From Seleniivibrio woodruffii (lineage in GTDB: Bacteria > Chrysiogenota > Deferribacteres > Deferribacterales > Geovibrionaceae): DNA of 64,000 nt. Location of the stretch: contig NZ_SMGG01000004.1 in NCBI RefSeq assembly GCF_004339245.1, forward strand, positions 434,001 to 498,000, given 5' to 3'. Below are positions 43,546 to 52,905 of this stretch, piece after piece (positions within the stretch are counted from its first letter, which is position 1; each line of letters opens with the position of its first letter). The notes beneath the pieces are model-generated. The model worked only from the letters and a program-made list of their open reading frames with translations. It had not been told where the DNA came from and searched no databases. A program made the translations under genes and the position numbers.

Positions 43546-43581
43546 AAGTATATTCGTACAATATTCTTAAAAGGTCAAGAA

Positions 43582-46500
43582 TTAATTGTTGCTGCTCTCT
43601 TCTTTTTCTTTAGCGTCGGCATCTCTGCGGACGTCTTCCAGAGTTCTCTTCTCTTCTACCATGATGTAGAATTCGAAAACGTCTCCCTCTTTGATATCGT
43701 TGTATTTCTCAACACCGATACCGCACTCGTAGCCCTGTGCAACCTCTTTCGCATCGTCTTTGAAACGTTTAAGAGAGTGGAGCTTTCCGTCGTAGATAAC
43801 GATGGAATCCCTGATGACCCTGACGCTGGCGTTTCTGGCCACCTTGCCCTCTGTAACGTAAGAACCTGCGATCTTGCCGATCTTCGGAACTGAGAACACC
43901 TGACGGACTTCCGCACGGCCGAGGATCTCCTCTTTGCGGCTGGGGTCAAGCATACCTTCCATCGCCTGCTTAACGTCGTCTATAGCTTTATAGATGACAG
44001 AATACAGGTTCAGTTCCACGCCTTCCTGTTCGGCCTTGGCTTTCGCCTGCTGTCCGGGGCGGACGTTGAAGCCGATTATGATTGCGCTGGACGCTGTGGC
44101 AAGGATGATGTCGTTCTCCGAGATACCGCCCACGCCGCTTGAGATGATGTTGATCTTGATCTCGGGGTTGGACAGTTTTATCAGAGAGGATTTCAGAGCT
44201 TCAAGTGAACCCTGAACGTCGGCTTTAAGAACTATGTTAAGCTCTTTCAGCTTGCCCTCTTTAATTCTATTGAAGATATCCGCAAGGCTGACAGCCGATT
44301 TCTCAGCCAGAGTGTTCTTGCGTTTCTCATCAGTACGGAACTCGGCGATGGCTTTCGCTGATTTTTCATCGGCTGTAACGATGAATCTGTCGCCCGATTC
44401 CGGAACGCCGGAGAAGCCCATAATCTCAACAGGAACAGAGAGTCCCGCTTCCTTGATGGCCGCTCCTTTATAGTTGAACATAGCCCTTACCTTGCCATAT
44501 TCAGTGCCGACAACGAAGTTATCGCCTTTATTCAGCGTACCTCTGTTGATAAGAACTGTGGCAACGGGGCCTTTCTGTTTGTCAAGTTTCGATTCGATTA
44601 CGATACCTTCTGCGGGAGCTTTGGGGTTGCCTTTAAGCTCAAGCAGTTCCGCCTCAAGGAGGACTCTTTCAAGCAGTGCGTCAACGTTGAGGTTCTGCTT
44701 GGCCGAAATCTCCTGAAACTGCGTATCGCCGCCCCAGTCCTCGGAGATTACTCCGTGGTCTGCGAGCTGAGTACGAACCATATCAGGGTTGGCGTTCTCT
44801 TTGTCTATCTTGTTGATAGCAACGATAAGTTTAACGCCCGCCGCTTTTGCGTGGTCGATAGCTTCTTTTGTCTGGGGCATAACACCGTCGTCTGCCGCAA
44901 CAACAAGGATAACAACGTCGGTAACGCTGGCTCCTCTGGCACGAAGAGTTGTGAACGCCTCGTGACCGGGTGTGTCGAGGAATGTGATGGTTCCGTGCTC
45001 CAGCTTAACCTCATACGCACCGATGTGCTGTGTGATACCGCCGGCCTCGCCTTCAGCCACCGCAGTGCTTCTGATTCTGTCCAGAAGCGATGTTTTACCG
45101 TGGTCAACGTGACCCATAACGGTAACGATGGGGGGTCTGGGAACGAGATCTTCGTCCTTATCCTCATGTTTGGGGATAAGGTCTTCCTCGGTGAGGAACT
45201 TCACTTTAACATCTATGCCGTATTCAGCCGCAAGCAGAGTTGCCGTATCGGCGTCCACTGCCTGATTAACGCTCGCCATTACACCAAGACCGATGAGTTT
45301 TCTGATAACCTCTGTAGCCTTGACGCCTATGAGTTTTGCGAATTCGGAAACAACAATGTTCTCGCCTATCTGAACACTGGAAGGACGGATAATTACAGGT
45401 TCCTGCTTCTCCTCTCTCCTGCCTTTGTGCTTTTTCATAGGTCTGCGGTTGTTTCTGTTATCGGGTCTTTTCTCTTTGGGTGCCTCTTCAGTTTCTTCTA
45501 CCTTCTCAACGACAGGCGTGCCGTCGGAAGAGAGTATCTGCTTTTCAAGTTCGAAAAGCTCAATACCTTCATCCACACCCTTATGTATATTCTTGTCCTT
45601 TTTGCCCACAACTGCTTTGGCTTTAACCTTCTTGGTCTCAACCACTTCAGTTTTGGGTTTTTCACGGATAACCTTTTTCTTTTCTGCCAGTTCGGCTATG
45701 GATTTCTCCTCGCCGGGTCCACGGCCTGCGCCGCCGCCCTGAGGACGGTAAGGCGGTCTGTCGCCCTGGGGTCTGTTGCCGTCACGGTTATAGGGAGGTC
45801 TGTCACCGCCCTGATAAGGGGGTCTGTTGCCGTCACGGTTATACTGGGGTCTGTCGCCGCCCTGATAGGGAGGTCTCTGACTGCCGTCACGGTTATAAGC
45901 GGGTCTGTCGCCGCCCTGATAGGGAGGTCTGCTGCCGTCGCGGTTATACTGAGGTCTGTCGCCCTGAGGACGGTAAGGCGGTCTGTCGCCTTGGGGTCTG
46001 TCACCGCCCTGATAGGGAGGTCTCTGGCTTCCGTCACGGTTATATTGAGGTCTGTCGCCCTGAGGACGGTAAGGCGGTCTGTCGCCCTGGGGTCTGTCTC
46101 CGCCCTGATAGGGAGGTCTGTCGCCCTGAGGTCTCTGGCTGCCGTCACGGTTATACTGAGGTCTGTCGCCCTGGGGACGGTTGTCTCTGTTGTACTGGGG
46201 TCTGTCACCGCCCTGATAGGGAGGCCTGTCACCCTGAGGTCTCGGGCTGCTGTCACGGTTGTACTGAGGTCTGTCGCCCTGAGGACGGTTGTCTCTGTTG
46301 TACTGAGGTCTGTCACCCTGCTGACCGTCACGGTTATACTGGGGTCTGTCGCCCTGAGGACGCTCATTAGAACGCTCGTACTGAGGTCTTTCCTGCTGGG
46401 GGCGTTCCTCTCTGGGAGGTCTCTGGGGCTGTTCCTGTCTTGCAGCGGGTTCAGCAGGAGCCGCAGGCGCCTGAACCTGAGGTTCGGGCTTAACGGTTCT

Positions 46501-46923
46501 GACCTCTTCCTGAACAGGTGCTGCGGGAGCGGCTGTCACTCTCTCTTCAGCAACATGCTCAACAGTCTCTTCTTTATGGTTTTCTCTTATTTCATCAACA
46601 CTGCGAATGTTATTCGCAAGTTTATTCTTACGTTCCATGAGCTCTTGTTTGGAAATCTTTCTGACTGCATCGTTTTCACCCTGCCCCATCTTCACTTCAC
46701 GGGACTTGGGGTGTCGTTTATGACGCTCCATAGCCTTTTTCAGCATCTCCTGTCTCCTGTCGAGATGGAGGTGCTTCGGGTCGAGTCCGAGAGACTTAAC
46801 AGCATCGTCGGACACACTTCCGTCGTCTGCTATTTTGTGTCCCGAGCCCTGAAGGCTGTTCTGAATCTCGTCTTCGTTTTTTCCAAGTTTTTTAGCCACA
46901 TCAGTCAGTTTGATTCCAGACAT
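43582..46923 (-). CDS. infB: Translation initiation factor IF-2 with repeat-rich N-terminal arm
   Basis: 1113 residues. A small N-terminal domain (1-60) is followed by a long disordered region. Residues about 165-400 are built from [10 protein letters not shown]- and PPYQGGDRP-like units. A second IF2-N domain (about 510-590) and the GTPase core (G1 GHVDHGKT at 604-611, [12 protein letters not shown]) and C-terminal domains are complete. IF2 delivers initiator fMet-tRNA to the 30S subunit. The length exceeds E. coli IF2-alpha (890) because of the repeats. It follows ylxR after 14 bases. Confidence 0.97.
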   Translation of the reverse strand: MSGIKLTDVAKKLGKNEDEIQNSLQGSGHKIADDGSVSDDAVKSLGLDPKHLHLDRRQEMLKKAMERHKRHPKSREVKMGQGENDAVRKISKQELMERKNKLANNIRSVDEIRENHKEETVEHVAEERVTAAPAAPVQEEVRTVKPEPQVQAPAAPAEPAARQEQPQRPPREERPQQERPQYERSNERPQGDRPQYNRDGQQGDRPQYNRDNRPQGDRPQYNRDSSPRPQGDRPPYQGGDRPQYNRDNRPQGDRPQYNRDGSQRPQGDRPPYQGGDRPQGDRPPYRPQGDRPQYNRDGSQRPPYQGGDRPQGDRPPYRPQGDRPQYNRDGSRPPYQGGDRPAYNRDGSQRPPYQGGDRPQYNRDGNRPPYQGGDRPPYNRDGNRPQGDRPPYRPQGGGAGRGPGEEKSIAELAEKKKVIREKPKTEVVETKKVKAKAVVGKKDKNIHKGVDEGIELFELEKQILSSDGTPVVEKVEETEEAPKEKRPDNRNNRRPMKKHKGRREEKQEPVIIRPSSVQIGENIVVSEFAKLIGVKATEVIRKLIGLGVMASVNQAVDADTATLLAAEYGIDVKVKFLTEEDLIPKHEDKDEDLVPRPPIVTVMGHVDHGKTSLLDRIRSTAVAEGEAGGITQHIGAYEVKLEHGTITFLDTPGHEAFTTLRARGASVTDVVILVVAADDGVMPQTKEAIDHAKAAGVKLIVAINKIDKENANPDMVRTQLADHGVISEDWGGDTQFQEISAKQNLNVDALLERVLLEAELLELKGNPKAPAEGIVIESKLDKQKGPVATVLINRGTLNKGDNFVVGTEYGKVRAMFNYKGAAIKEAGLSVPVEIMGFSGVPESGDRFIVTADEKSAKAIAEFRTDEKRKNTLAEKSAVSLADIFNRIKEGKLKELNIVLKADVQGSLEALKSSLIKLSNPEIKINIISSGVGGISENDIILATASSAIIIGFNVRPGQQAKAKAEQEGVELNLYSVIYKAIDDVKQAMEGMLDPSRKEEILGRAEVRQVFSVPKIGKIAGSYVTEGKVARNASVRVIRDSIVIYDGKLHSLKRFKDDAKEVAQGYECGIGVEKYNDIKEGDVFEFYIMVEEKRTLEDVRRDADAKEKEESSNN
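45724..46431 (-). repeat. In-frame degenerate repeat array inside infB
   Basis: About 700 bases encode at least ten YNRD units and six PPYQGGDRP units in mixed order. The sequence is rich in Arg, Asp, Gln, Gly, Pro and Tyr and lacks hydrophobic residues other than Tyr. Synonymous differences between units show old, diverged copies and not a recent expansion. It could still vary in copy number by slippage or recombination. Confidence 0.85.
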
Positions 46924-46937
46924 ATAATTTCACCTGT

Positions 46938-47159
46938 TTAGCGGGTACGTCTTAGTTGGTTGCTTAGCAGAGATCTTGTCAGCTTCTTCCTGTTCAGCCC
47001 GATTTCTCTGCATTTCTCATTATCGCAGACATAGGCTCCGCGCCCCTGCCTGTTCCCTTTTGCATCCTCTTGCGGTTCATCGGAATAAACAAAGCGGATA
47101 AGCTCCGTTTTCTCCCTCTTAACCCCGCAGGACACGCAGGTTCTTATAACCCTTTTCAT
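46938..47159 (-). CDS. ylxR: YlxR (DUF448) family nucleic-acid-binding protein
   Basis: 73 residues. RTCVSCGVKREKTELIRFVY and GRGAYVCDNEKC are the family blocks, with two Cys pairs. YlxR lies between nusA and infB in most bacteria; it has been linked to RNA binding and RNase P. ATG at 47159 is chosen; an upstream ATG in frame would overlap nusA by nearly 90 bases. It starts 13 bases after the nusA stop. Confidence 0.9.
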   Translation of the reverse strand: MKRVIRTCVSCGVKREKTELIRFVYSDEPQEDAKGNRQGRGAYVCDNEKCREIGLNRKKLTRSLLSNQLRRTR

Positions 47160-47172
47160 CGTAAGCTGTTTT

Positions 47173-48477
47173 CTAGTTCTCCTCTGAGTCCATATCTTCA
47201 AACTTGCTTGCAAGGAAGTCGATTGCGGCGTTGATAATGTTAACGGCTTCGTCCTCACCCTTGCTTACAGCATCAGCAACCTCATGGGGGCTGGCGTTTG
47301 AAAGTTTTTCTATGTCGTCAAGTCCTGCCTCGATGAGTTTTCCAACTTCATCGGCAGAGAGTACGGACAGGTTCTCAAGGTTGTATATTTCATAAAACTC
47401 TTTAAGCTCCTGCTCCTGATCCTGCATACGCTCTTTTCTTATCTCTGCATACTCTGATTCCTTCAGAACGTCCAGTCTCCACTCGGAGAGTTTGGCCGCA
47501 AGCCTTACGTTCTGGCCTTTCTTACCGATTGCCAGAGAAAGCTGATCGTCGGGAACAACGATTTCGATTGTGTCTTCGTCCTCAAACACGTTGGTCAGCA
47601 CAACTTCCGCAGGAGATATTGCGTTGCACACAAACTTGATGGGGTCCGGAGACCATTCGATAACATCTATCTTTTCGCCTCTCAGCTCGTTGCTGATGGC
47701 GTTGATACGCACACCTTTAAGACCGATACATGCGCCCACAGGGTCGATGCTGCTGTTCATTGTGTAAACCGCAACTTTCGCTCTATCTCCGGGTTCTCTG
47801 GAAACGGCCTTAACATCTATGATTCCTTCGTAAACTTCGGGAATCTCAACCTCGAACAGTTTCTTAAGGAACTGGGGATGAGTTCTGGAAAGGATAAGCT
47901 GAGGCCAGCCCTTCACAATTTTGATATCCAGAAGAAGCGCACGGACATAGTCGCCTCTGTTATAGAAATCACCATTGATCATCTCTCTTTTCGGGAGAAC
48001 GGCTTCGGTCTTGCCTATGTTTATGATGAGGTTGTCTCTGTCGGTCTTAAGAACGACACCGTTAACAACATCACCCACTCTGTCCTGAAACTGGTCGAGA
48101 ACAACCTGTTTTTCAGCCTCACGGATCTTTTCAAAAAGTTTCTGCTTGGCAACCAGTGCGGCCTGACGTCCCAGTTCCTCAAGGGTTGTGGGAACCATGA
48201 TAACATCGCCGAGCTGAGCGTTCTCTTTATATTGCTGAGCATCGTCTATATATATTTCCGTCCACTTCTCGTCCACGCCTTCGCAGACCTCTTTGGGAAG
48301 CAGAATCTCTATGATGCCTCTGTCTATGTCAACTACAACGTCGGGTTCAAGGAGCTTGCCGATCTTTCTTGCAACGGCAGCCAGAATAGCTTCTCTAAGC
48401 GCATCGCAAAGGATATCTCTGGATATGCCCTTCTCTCTGCCCAGTTCATCGACAACTTTAGTAAGTTCCTTGCTCAT
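47173..48477 (-). CDS. nusA: Transcription termination/antitermination factor NusA
   Basis: 434 residues: N-terminal RNA-polymerase-binding domain, S1 domain (GDVVNGVVLKTDRDNLIINIG), two KH domains (CIGLKGVRINAISNELRGEKIDVIEW and LAIGKKGQNVRLAAKLS) and a helix-hairpin-helix C-terminal part (LSADEVGKLIEAGLDDIEKL). It lacks the two long acidic repeats of E. coli NusA. It follows rimP by 8 bases. Confidence 0.97.
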   Translation of the reverse strand: MSKELTKVVDELGREKGISRDILCDALREAILAAVARKIGKLLEPDVVVDIDRGIIEILLPKEVCEGVDEKWTEIYIDDAQQYKENAQLGDVIMVPTTLEELGRQAALVAKQKLFEKIREAEKQVVLDQFQDRVGDVVNGVVLKTDRDNLIINIGKTEAVLPKREMINGDFYNRGDYVRALLLDIKIVKGWPQLILSRTHPQFLKKLFEVEIPEVYEGIIDVKAVSREPGDRAKVAVYTMNSSIDPVGACIGLKGVRINAISNELRGEKIDVIEWSPDPIKFVCNAISPAEVVLTNVFEDEDTIEIVVPDDQLSLAIGKKGQNVRLAAKLSEWRLDVLKESEYAEIRKERMQDQEQELKEFYEIYNLENLSVLSADEVGKLIEAGLDDIEKLSNASPHEVADAVSKGEDEAVNIINAAIDFLASKFEDMDSEEN

Positions 48478-48485
48478 TATTCCTC

Positions 48486-48971
48486 CTAAAACTCAATCTC
48501 CAGATTGGCCTTGGAAATGTTTTCTATACTCAGTTTAAAAATTTTATTCTCTTTCTCAACGAACAGATCAACAACACCGTTTTCGGCATTTTTAATAACG
48601 CCTGTGTAGTTTGATCTGCCGGATTCATCCTTTGTTTTTGTAACCACTTTACATTTGCGTCCGGCAAACCTTTTGAACTCGGTCTCTGTCCGCAGAGGGC
48701 GCATAAGCCCCGGTGTGGAGACTTCCAGCATATAGTTGGCATAAGGAATGAGGGACTCATCCGAATCCAGATAAGCCGATACCAGCCTGCTGATTTCAGA
48801 GCAGTCTTCAATCCCCGTCCCGCTGTCATTGTCGATGGTTATTCTGAGGACTTTGCCTTCGGGTTCGCTCCGAAGCGTAATATCAAAGAGCTCATAGCTC
48901 TTGCTTTTGACGATAGATTCGATCTGAGGTCTTATCTTATCAAGAATGGTTTTGCTTACAGGGTTCTTCAT
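48486..48971 (-). CDS. rimP: Ribosome maturation factor RimP
   Basis: 161 residues. N-terminal alpha/beta domain (LFDITLRSEPEGKVLRITIDNDSGTGIEDC) and SH3-like C-terminal domain (GRKCKVVTKTKD). Assists 30S assembly. The frame is open 19 codons further, but ATG at 48971 has GGAG close by and avoids overlapping the terminator at 49004. First gene of the rimP-nusA-infB superoperon. Confidence 0.94.
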   Translation of the reverse strand: MKNPVSKTILDKIRPQIESIVKSKSYELFDITLRSEPEGKVLRITIDNDSGTGIEDCSEISRLVSAYLDSDESLIPYANYMLEVSTPGLMRPLRTETEFKRFAGRKCKVVTKTKDESGRSNYTGVIKNAENGVVDLFVEKENKIFKLSIENISKANLEIEF

Positions 48972-49003
48972 CTGACTCCGAATATTGGTATCCGATACCT
49001 TAC

Positions 49004-49029
49004 AAAAAAATCGGCGGGCAATGCCCACC
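49004..49029 (-). terminator. Intrinsic terminator upstream of rimP
   Basis: On the minus strand, GGTGGGC, loop ATT and GCCCGCC (plus coordinates 49023-49029 and 49013-49019) are followed by GATTTTTTT. It may end the iorAB-PHP transcript, or act as an attenuator if the weak promoter in 49035-49065 (TTGCTA, 17 bases, TAGAAA) is used. Confidence 0.85.
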
Positions 49030-49092
49030 TGATTTAGTTTCTAGCACATGGATGTTTAAATAGCAAGCATTTTCTCCCTGCGATGCAGGTTG

Positions 49093-49998
49093 TCAGATGA
49101 AATAGAAGCCGTATTTCAGATCAACCACCCTTTCAATGAACGGATCTATAACGGAACTGTCGGTGCAGCCGTGTCCGCCGATGTGGATTCCGGGCTTGAT
49201 GCGGTCGCCGTGAAAGTCGCTTCCGGCCGTTACGAGGAGGTTGTGCTTTCTGGCTATATCGAGGTATTTCTGAACCTGTTCGGAGCTGTGATAGGTGCTG
49301 TATGCCTCTATGCATGAAATGCCGTCGGTGATCAGTTCCTCTATCTCCCTGTCCTTATAAAGTCCCGGATGGGCAATACAGAGAACCGCTTTGTCCTTCA
49401 GCTTTTCTATTGTTTCGTAATAATCCAGCATGCGGACGTCAACCCAGGCCTTTCCGCCCTTCACAAAATAGTCGAAATAGAAGTTTGTGAACGGTGAAAG
49501 AGATTTTTCGCCTTCAAGATAGTCGTAAAGCTTTTCTGCGTTCTCCTTATGCTTCGAGAGCTCCGTAAGGAAAGTGACCCCTGAGGGTGTCTTCCCGCCG
49601 GATGATTTATGCAGCTCTTCGTAGTCCAGAATAAAACCCATATCCTGAAGTTTTTCCACACGCATTTGCGTCTGAAGATCCCGATTGCGCTTGAAAGTTT
49701 CCAGAATACCCAGCAGAGTGTGGCAGCTTTCGTTAAATCCGTATGCGCAGACGTGTATCTCCCTGTCGCCATGGAAGGTAGACAGCTCAACACCGTTAAT
49801 GAATAAGGTCTTAGAGCCGTATCTGCCCTTGTTCCATTTCATTTCGTTGCAAGCGGCCAATGTGTTGTGATCGGTTATGGAAAATGTGCTGATGCCCCTT
49901 GTCCGGACGATGGTCAGTATCTGGGCGGGAGAGAGGACACCGTCGGAACTGTGGCTTGAATGCATATGCAGATCAAAACTGCCTACCGAATATTCCAA
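49093..49998 (-). CDS. PHP-domain phosphatase/exonuclease (TrpH/RNase AM-like)
   Basis: 301 residues. Metal motifs DLHMHSSHSSDG at residues 9-20, ITDHNT near 42 and AGSDFHGD near 263. In E. coli the homologue YciV (RNase AM) hydrolyses 3',5'-nucleoside bisphosphates and trims RNA 5' ends. Clear COG0613 type by length. Last gene of the LOG-PHP-iorAB run, 23 bases after iorB. Confidence 0.87.
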   Translation of the reverse strand: MEYSVGSFDLHMHSSHSSDGVLSPAQILTIVRTRGISTFSITDHNTLAACNEMKWNKGRYGSKTLFINGVELSTFHGDREIHVCAYGFNESCHTLLGILETFKRNRDLQTQMRVEKLQDMGFILDYEELHKSSGGKTPSGVTFLTELSKHKENAEKLYDYLEGEKSLSPFTNFYFDYFVKGGKAWVDVRMLDYYETIEKLKDKAVLCIAHPGLYKDREIEELITDGISCIEAYSTYHSSEQVQKYLDIARKHNLLVTAGSDFHGDRIKPGIHIGGHGCTDSSVIDPFIERVVDLKYGFYFI

Positions 49999-50021
49999 GC
50001 CACACCTCCGTACGGTAAATT

Positions 50022-50591
50022 TTATAGATTGTATCCAGTATTAAACGCTTTAAGGTTCAGGTCTATTGTCTTCGGCGGTACACGGTCTTTAACAGCCTGT
50101 TCCCATGCCTCTTTGCCGAAGGGAACAGCCTTTGCCAGAATACCGAGAACCACCATACCGGCTATCTTCTGGTTGCCCAGCTCAATAGCCTTTGAAATAG
50201 CGTCGATTTCATACACTTTGCTGAATTTCGATTTCACCGAATCAACCTTATCCTGAGGATATTCAGCCGCACCGTCCGCAACAGAGGGCGGGAATATCAT
50301 CTGAGTATTCAGAATAAGCGTAGTGTTATCCGAAATATACTCAGAATATCTCAAAAATTCCATTCTTTCAAATGAAACTACTATATCAGCACTTTTGAGC
50401 GGAATGGTGGGCGAGGAGACAGTTTCGCCTATGCGGATATGCGTAACAACGCTTCCGCCCCTCTGAGCCATACCGTGGATTTCGCTTTTTTTAACGTCGT
50501 AACCTGCCGCCAGAGCCACATCACACACAATGTTGCTGGAAAGAACCGTGCCCTGTCCGCCGACACCGACCATAAGTATATCCAGTTTCAT
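50022..50591 (-). CDS. iorB: Indolepyruvate:ferredoxin oxidoreductase beta subunit
   Basis: 190 residues, gamma-type domain of 2-oxoacid:ferredoxin oxidoreductases (MVGVGGQGTVLSSNIV, EIHGMAQRGGSVVTHIRIG). With IorA it decarboxylates aryl pyruvates to aryl-CoA esters, reducing ferredoxin. ATG at 50591 has AGGAG at good spacing; the adjacent ATG at 50594 overlaps the iorA stop. Longer frame to 50648 lies in iorA and is not used. Confidence 0.93.
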   Translation of the reverse strand: MKLDILMVGVGGQGTVLSSNIVCDVALAAGYDVKKSEIHGMAQRGGSVVTHIRIGETVSSPTIPLKSADIVVSFERMEFLRYSEYISDNTTLILNTQMIFPPSVADGAAEYPQDKVDSVKSKFSKVYEIDAISKAIELGNQKIAGMVVLGILAKAVPFGKEAWEQAVKDRVPPKTIDLNLKAFNTGYNL

Positions 50592-52330
50592 CATTTGCTC
50601 CTTTGCTCGATTGCGCCGAATTTGCAGACCTTGATGCACAGATGGCATCCGGTGCAGAGGTTCTCATCGATAACGGCGATGCGTTTCTCAGCATTCCAGA
50701 GAATTGCGGGACAGCCGAGTTTTGTGCATATGCGGCATCCGCTGCACTTATCCTCATGGATGAAGTAAGGCTGTTCGATGACTGTTCTGTCGGCGAATAT
50801 GCATGGTTTATTGGTGATGATCACGCTGGGTTCGGGTTTGCTGGTCTCTTCTTTCAGAACTTCCATAGCATTTGCGATATCAAAGGGGTCTATCACACGG
50901 ATATTCTCCTCTTTAACGCCCACAGCCTTGCAGATGGCCGCAAAGTCTATTTTATAGGGCAGAGCGTTGCCGTGGATGTCTTTTCCTGAGCCTGCGTTTG
51001 CCTGATGGCCTGTCATGCCTGTGATGGTGTTGTCAAGGATGATGACCGTGGAGTGACCCTGATTATATACAGTGTTTATCAGCGAGTTGATACCTGTGTG
51101 CAGGAAGGTCGAGTCGCCGATAACGGCTACGGACTTGCGTGACATATCGTCAGCGGCCTTGTCCAGACCATGCGCCATACCGATGCTTGCGCCCATGCAT
51201 ACTGTGGTGTTGATTGCCTGAAGGGGCGGCAGAAGACCCAGTGTGTAGCAGCCGATATCGCCTGTTACAAACAGCTTAAGCCTGTTGATGGCATAGAATA
51301 TGCCTCTGTGGGAACAGCCGGGGCACATGCTGGGCGGGCGGAAAGGGAGCGTGGTGTCCACGTCCGCCTCTGCGCAGGGCAGTCCGAACATTTTGCGCAC
51401 CGCATCAACAGAAAGCTCTCCGCAGATGTCCCTGTCAAGGTCTTCAACCTTGACACCTGCGGCTCTGATCTCTGTTTCATAAAATTTATCAAGCTCTTCA
51501 ACCACATACAGCTTATCAACGGATGCGGCGAATTTAGCAATTTTCTTCATGGGGAGCGGCCATGCGAGGTCGAGTTTCAGGATGGATGCGTTGGGCAGTG
51601 CTTCCTTTACATAAGTGTAAGCAACACCTGAGCATACTACACCTATACTCTTGTCGTTCATGGTTATTTTGTTATATTTGTCGCCTTCGGCAAGTTCGGT
51701 GAGAAGCTCCATTCTGTTCTCAACGAATCTGTGTCTTTTTCTGGCGTTTGCGGGGATCATAACCCATTTGGGGATATTGTTTTCCGGCGCAAATTTGGGA
51801 GCTTCAACCCTGTCTTCCAGTTCAACGATGGTCTGAACGTGTGAGATTCTGGTGGTTGAGCGAACCAGTACGGGGGTGCAGAACTCTTCGGAAATTGCGA
51901 AACCGTCTTTGGTGAACTGCTTCGCCTCCTGACTGTCGCAGGGTTCGAACATGGGCACTTTGCCGAAACGGGCAAAATGTCTGCTGTCCTGCTCGTTCTG
52001 AGAGCTGTACATATTTGGGTCGTCCGCAACTATAATGACAAGTCCGGCGTTTACACCTGTGTATGACAGTGTCATGAGGGGGTCAGCCGCAACGTTAAGG
52101 CCGACGTGCTTCATGCAGGACATGGCACGCTTTCCGCCAAGGCTGGCTCCGATAGCCACCTCAAGACTGACCTTTTCGTTTGTCGCCCACTCGGTATATA
52201 TCTCTCTGTACTGAGCTACGTTCTCTGTTATCTCCGTGCTGGGGGTTCCGGGGTATGAACTGACAACCCCTGCTCCTGCCTCATAGGCCGCACGTGCAAA
52301 AGCCTCGTTTCCGCTTAAAACCTTCTTCAT
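50591..52330 (-). CDS. iorA: Indolepyruvate:ferredoxin oxidoreductase alpha subunit
   Basis: 579 residues. Pyrimidine-binding domain, TPP-binding domain (GDIGCYTLG, VIGDSTFLHTGINSL) and two C-terminal 4Fe-4S clusters (CSGCRICTKLGC and CTGCHLCIKVC). Oxygen-sensitive enzyme of amino-acid fermentation or, in reverse, aromatic synthesis. ATG at 52330 shares one base with the upstream gene stop (TGATG). Complete. Confidence 0.95.
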   Translation of the reverse strand: MKKVLSGNEAFARAAYEAGAGVVSSYPGTPSTEITENVAQYREIYTEWATNEKVSLEVAIGASLGGKRAMSCMKHVGLNVAADPLMTLSYTGVNAGLVIIVADDPNMYSSQNEQDSRHFARFGKVPMFEPCDSQEAKQFTKDGFAISEEFCTPVLVRSTTRISHVQTIVELEDRVEAPKFAPENNIPKWVMIPANARKRHRFVENRMELLTELAEGDKYNKITMNDKSIGVVCSGVAYTYVKEALPNASILKLDLAWPLPMKKIAKFAASVDKLYVVEELDKFYETEIRAAGVKVEDLDRDICGELSVDAVRKMFGLPCAEADVDTTLPFRPPSMCPGCSHRGIFYAINRLKLFVTGDIGCYTLGLLPPLQAINTTVCMGASIGMAHGLDKAADDMSRKSVAVIGDSTFLHTGINSLINTVYNQGHSTVIILDNTITGMTGHQANAGSGKDIHGNALPYKIDFAAICKAVGVKEENIRVIDPFDIANAMEVLKEETSKPEPSVIITNKPCIFADRTVIEQPYFIHEDKCSGCRICTKLGCPAILWNAEKRIAVIDENLCTGCHLCIKVCKFGAIEQRSK

Positions 52331-52905
52331 CAGCCATTCCACCTTTTCAGCTGCTTAAGAAGCTCGCTTTTGGGATATGCTGTTTCGAAGTCTTTCATCA
52401 GTTTCTGTTTCTCTGCACCTGTGGCGTCAAGGCAGGCTCTGTAATACCATACGGATGTAAGTTTACCGCTTGCGATGTATGCTTTAGCGTCAATTTTGCC
52501 TTCAGTGTCAGCCTTAAGGCTGTCTGCGAGTTCCTTCATTTCGCCGCCGGCTTTTGAAAGGGGCTCTGCGGCATCTTTAGCATTATTGCTGAGAACGTAC
52601 ATCTGAGCTGAGCGCAGGTTTATGTAGCTTGCGGCATCTTTGAACTCTGCGGCAGACTTGTTATAGTCCGCAACCTTTGCCGTTTCGTAATTGTTCATCA
52701 TTGCAGTGAGTTCAAGCATTCCGACCTTATTAACCAGCATGCTGTCCTTTGAGTTGTCCAGTTTTGTAAAGGTGTAGCCAATGATAAACAGAACAAAAAC
52801 TCCAGCCAGACCGATTATCATTTTCTTCAGGTTTTTGGCTAAAAAATGCTCCACCTTATCAATAGGTTCTTCTTCGATGTCGATTACAGGTTTTCTCTTG
52901 CTCAC
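52330..52905 (-). CDS. YfgM/TPR-like single-membrane-segment protein, unknown
   Basis: 191 residues. Acidic cytoplasmic N-terminus, one membrane segment (about 28-48, LAGVFVLFIIGYTF) and a periplasmic helical domain with Ala-rich repeats (AAEFKDAASYINLRSAQMYVLSNNAKDAAEPL). The layout is like YfgM or TolA-binding-type TPR proteins. No motif gives a function. It overlaps the PHP gene by 4 bases and iorA by 1, so it is co-expressed. Confidence 0.7.
   Translation of the reverse strand: MSKRKPVIDIEEEPIDKVEHFLAKNLKKMIIGLAGVFVLFIIGYTFTKLDNSKDSMLVNKVGMLELTAMMNNYETAKVADYNKSAAEFKDAASYINLRSAQMYVLSNNAKDAAEPLSKAGGEMKELADSLKADTEGKIDAKAYIASGKLTSVWYYRACLDATGAEKQKLMKDFETAYPKSELLKQLKRWNG

Noticed and set aside
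45724-46431. Possible CRISPR array or tandem DNA repeat
   Set aside because: The units are in frame, degenerate at the DNA level, of mixed length and without unique spacers. They encode the IF2 arm.
44755-46941. A 728-codon open frame on the plus strand opposite infB
   Set aside because: It is an antisense shadow. The infB arm has few codons whose complement is a stop, and the translated product is low-complexity Arg/Val/Ser repeats with no domain and no ribosome site.
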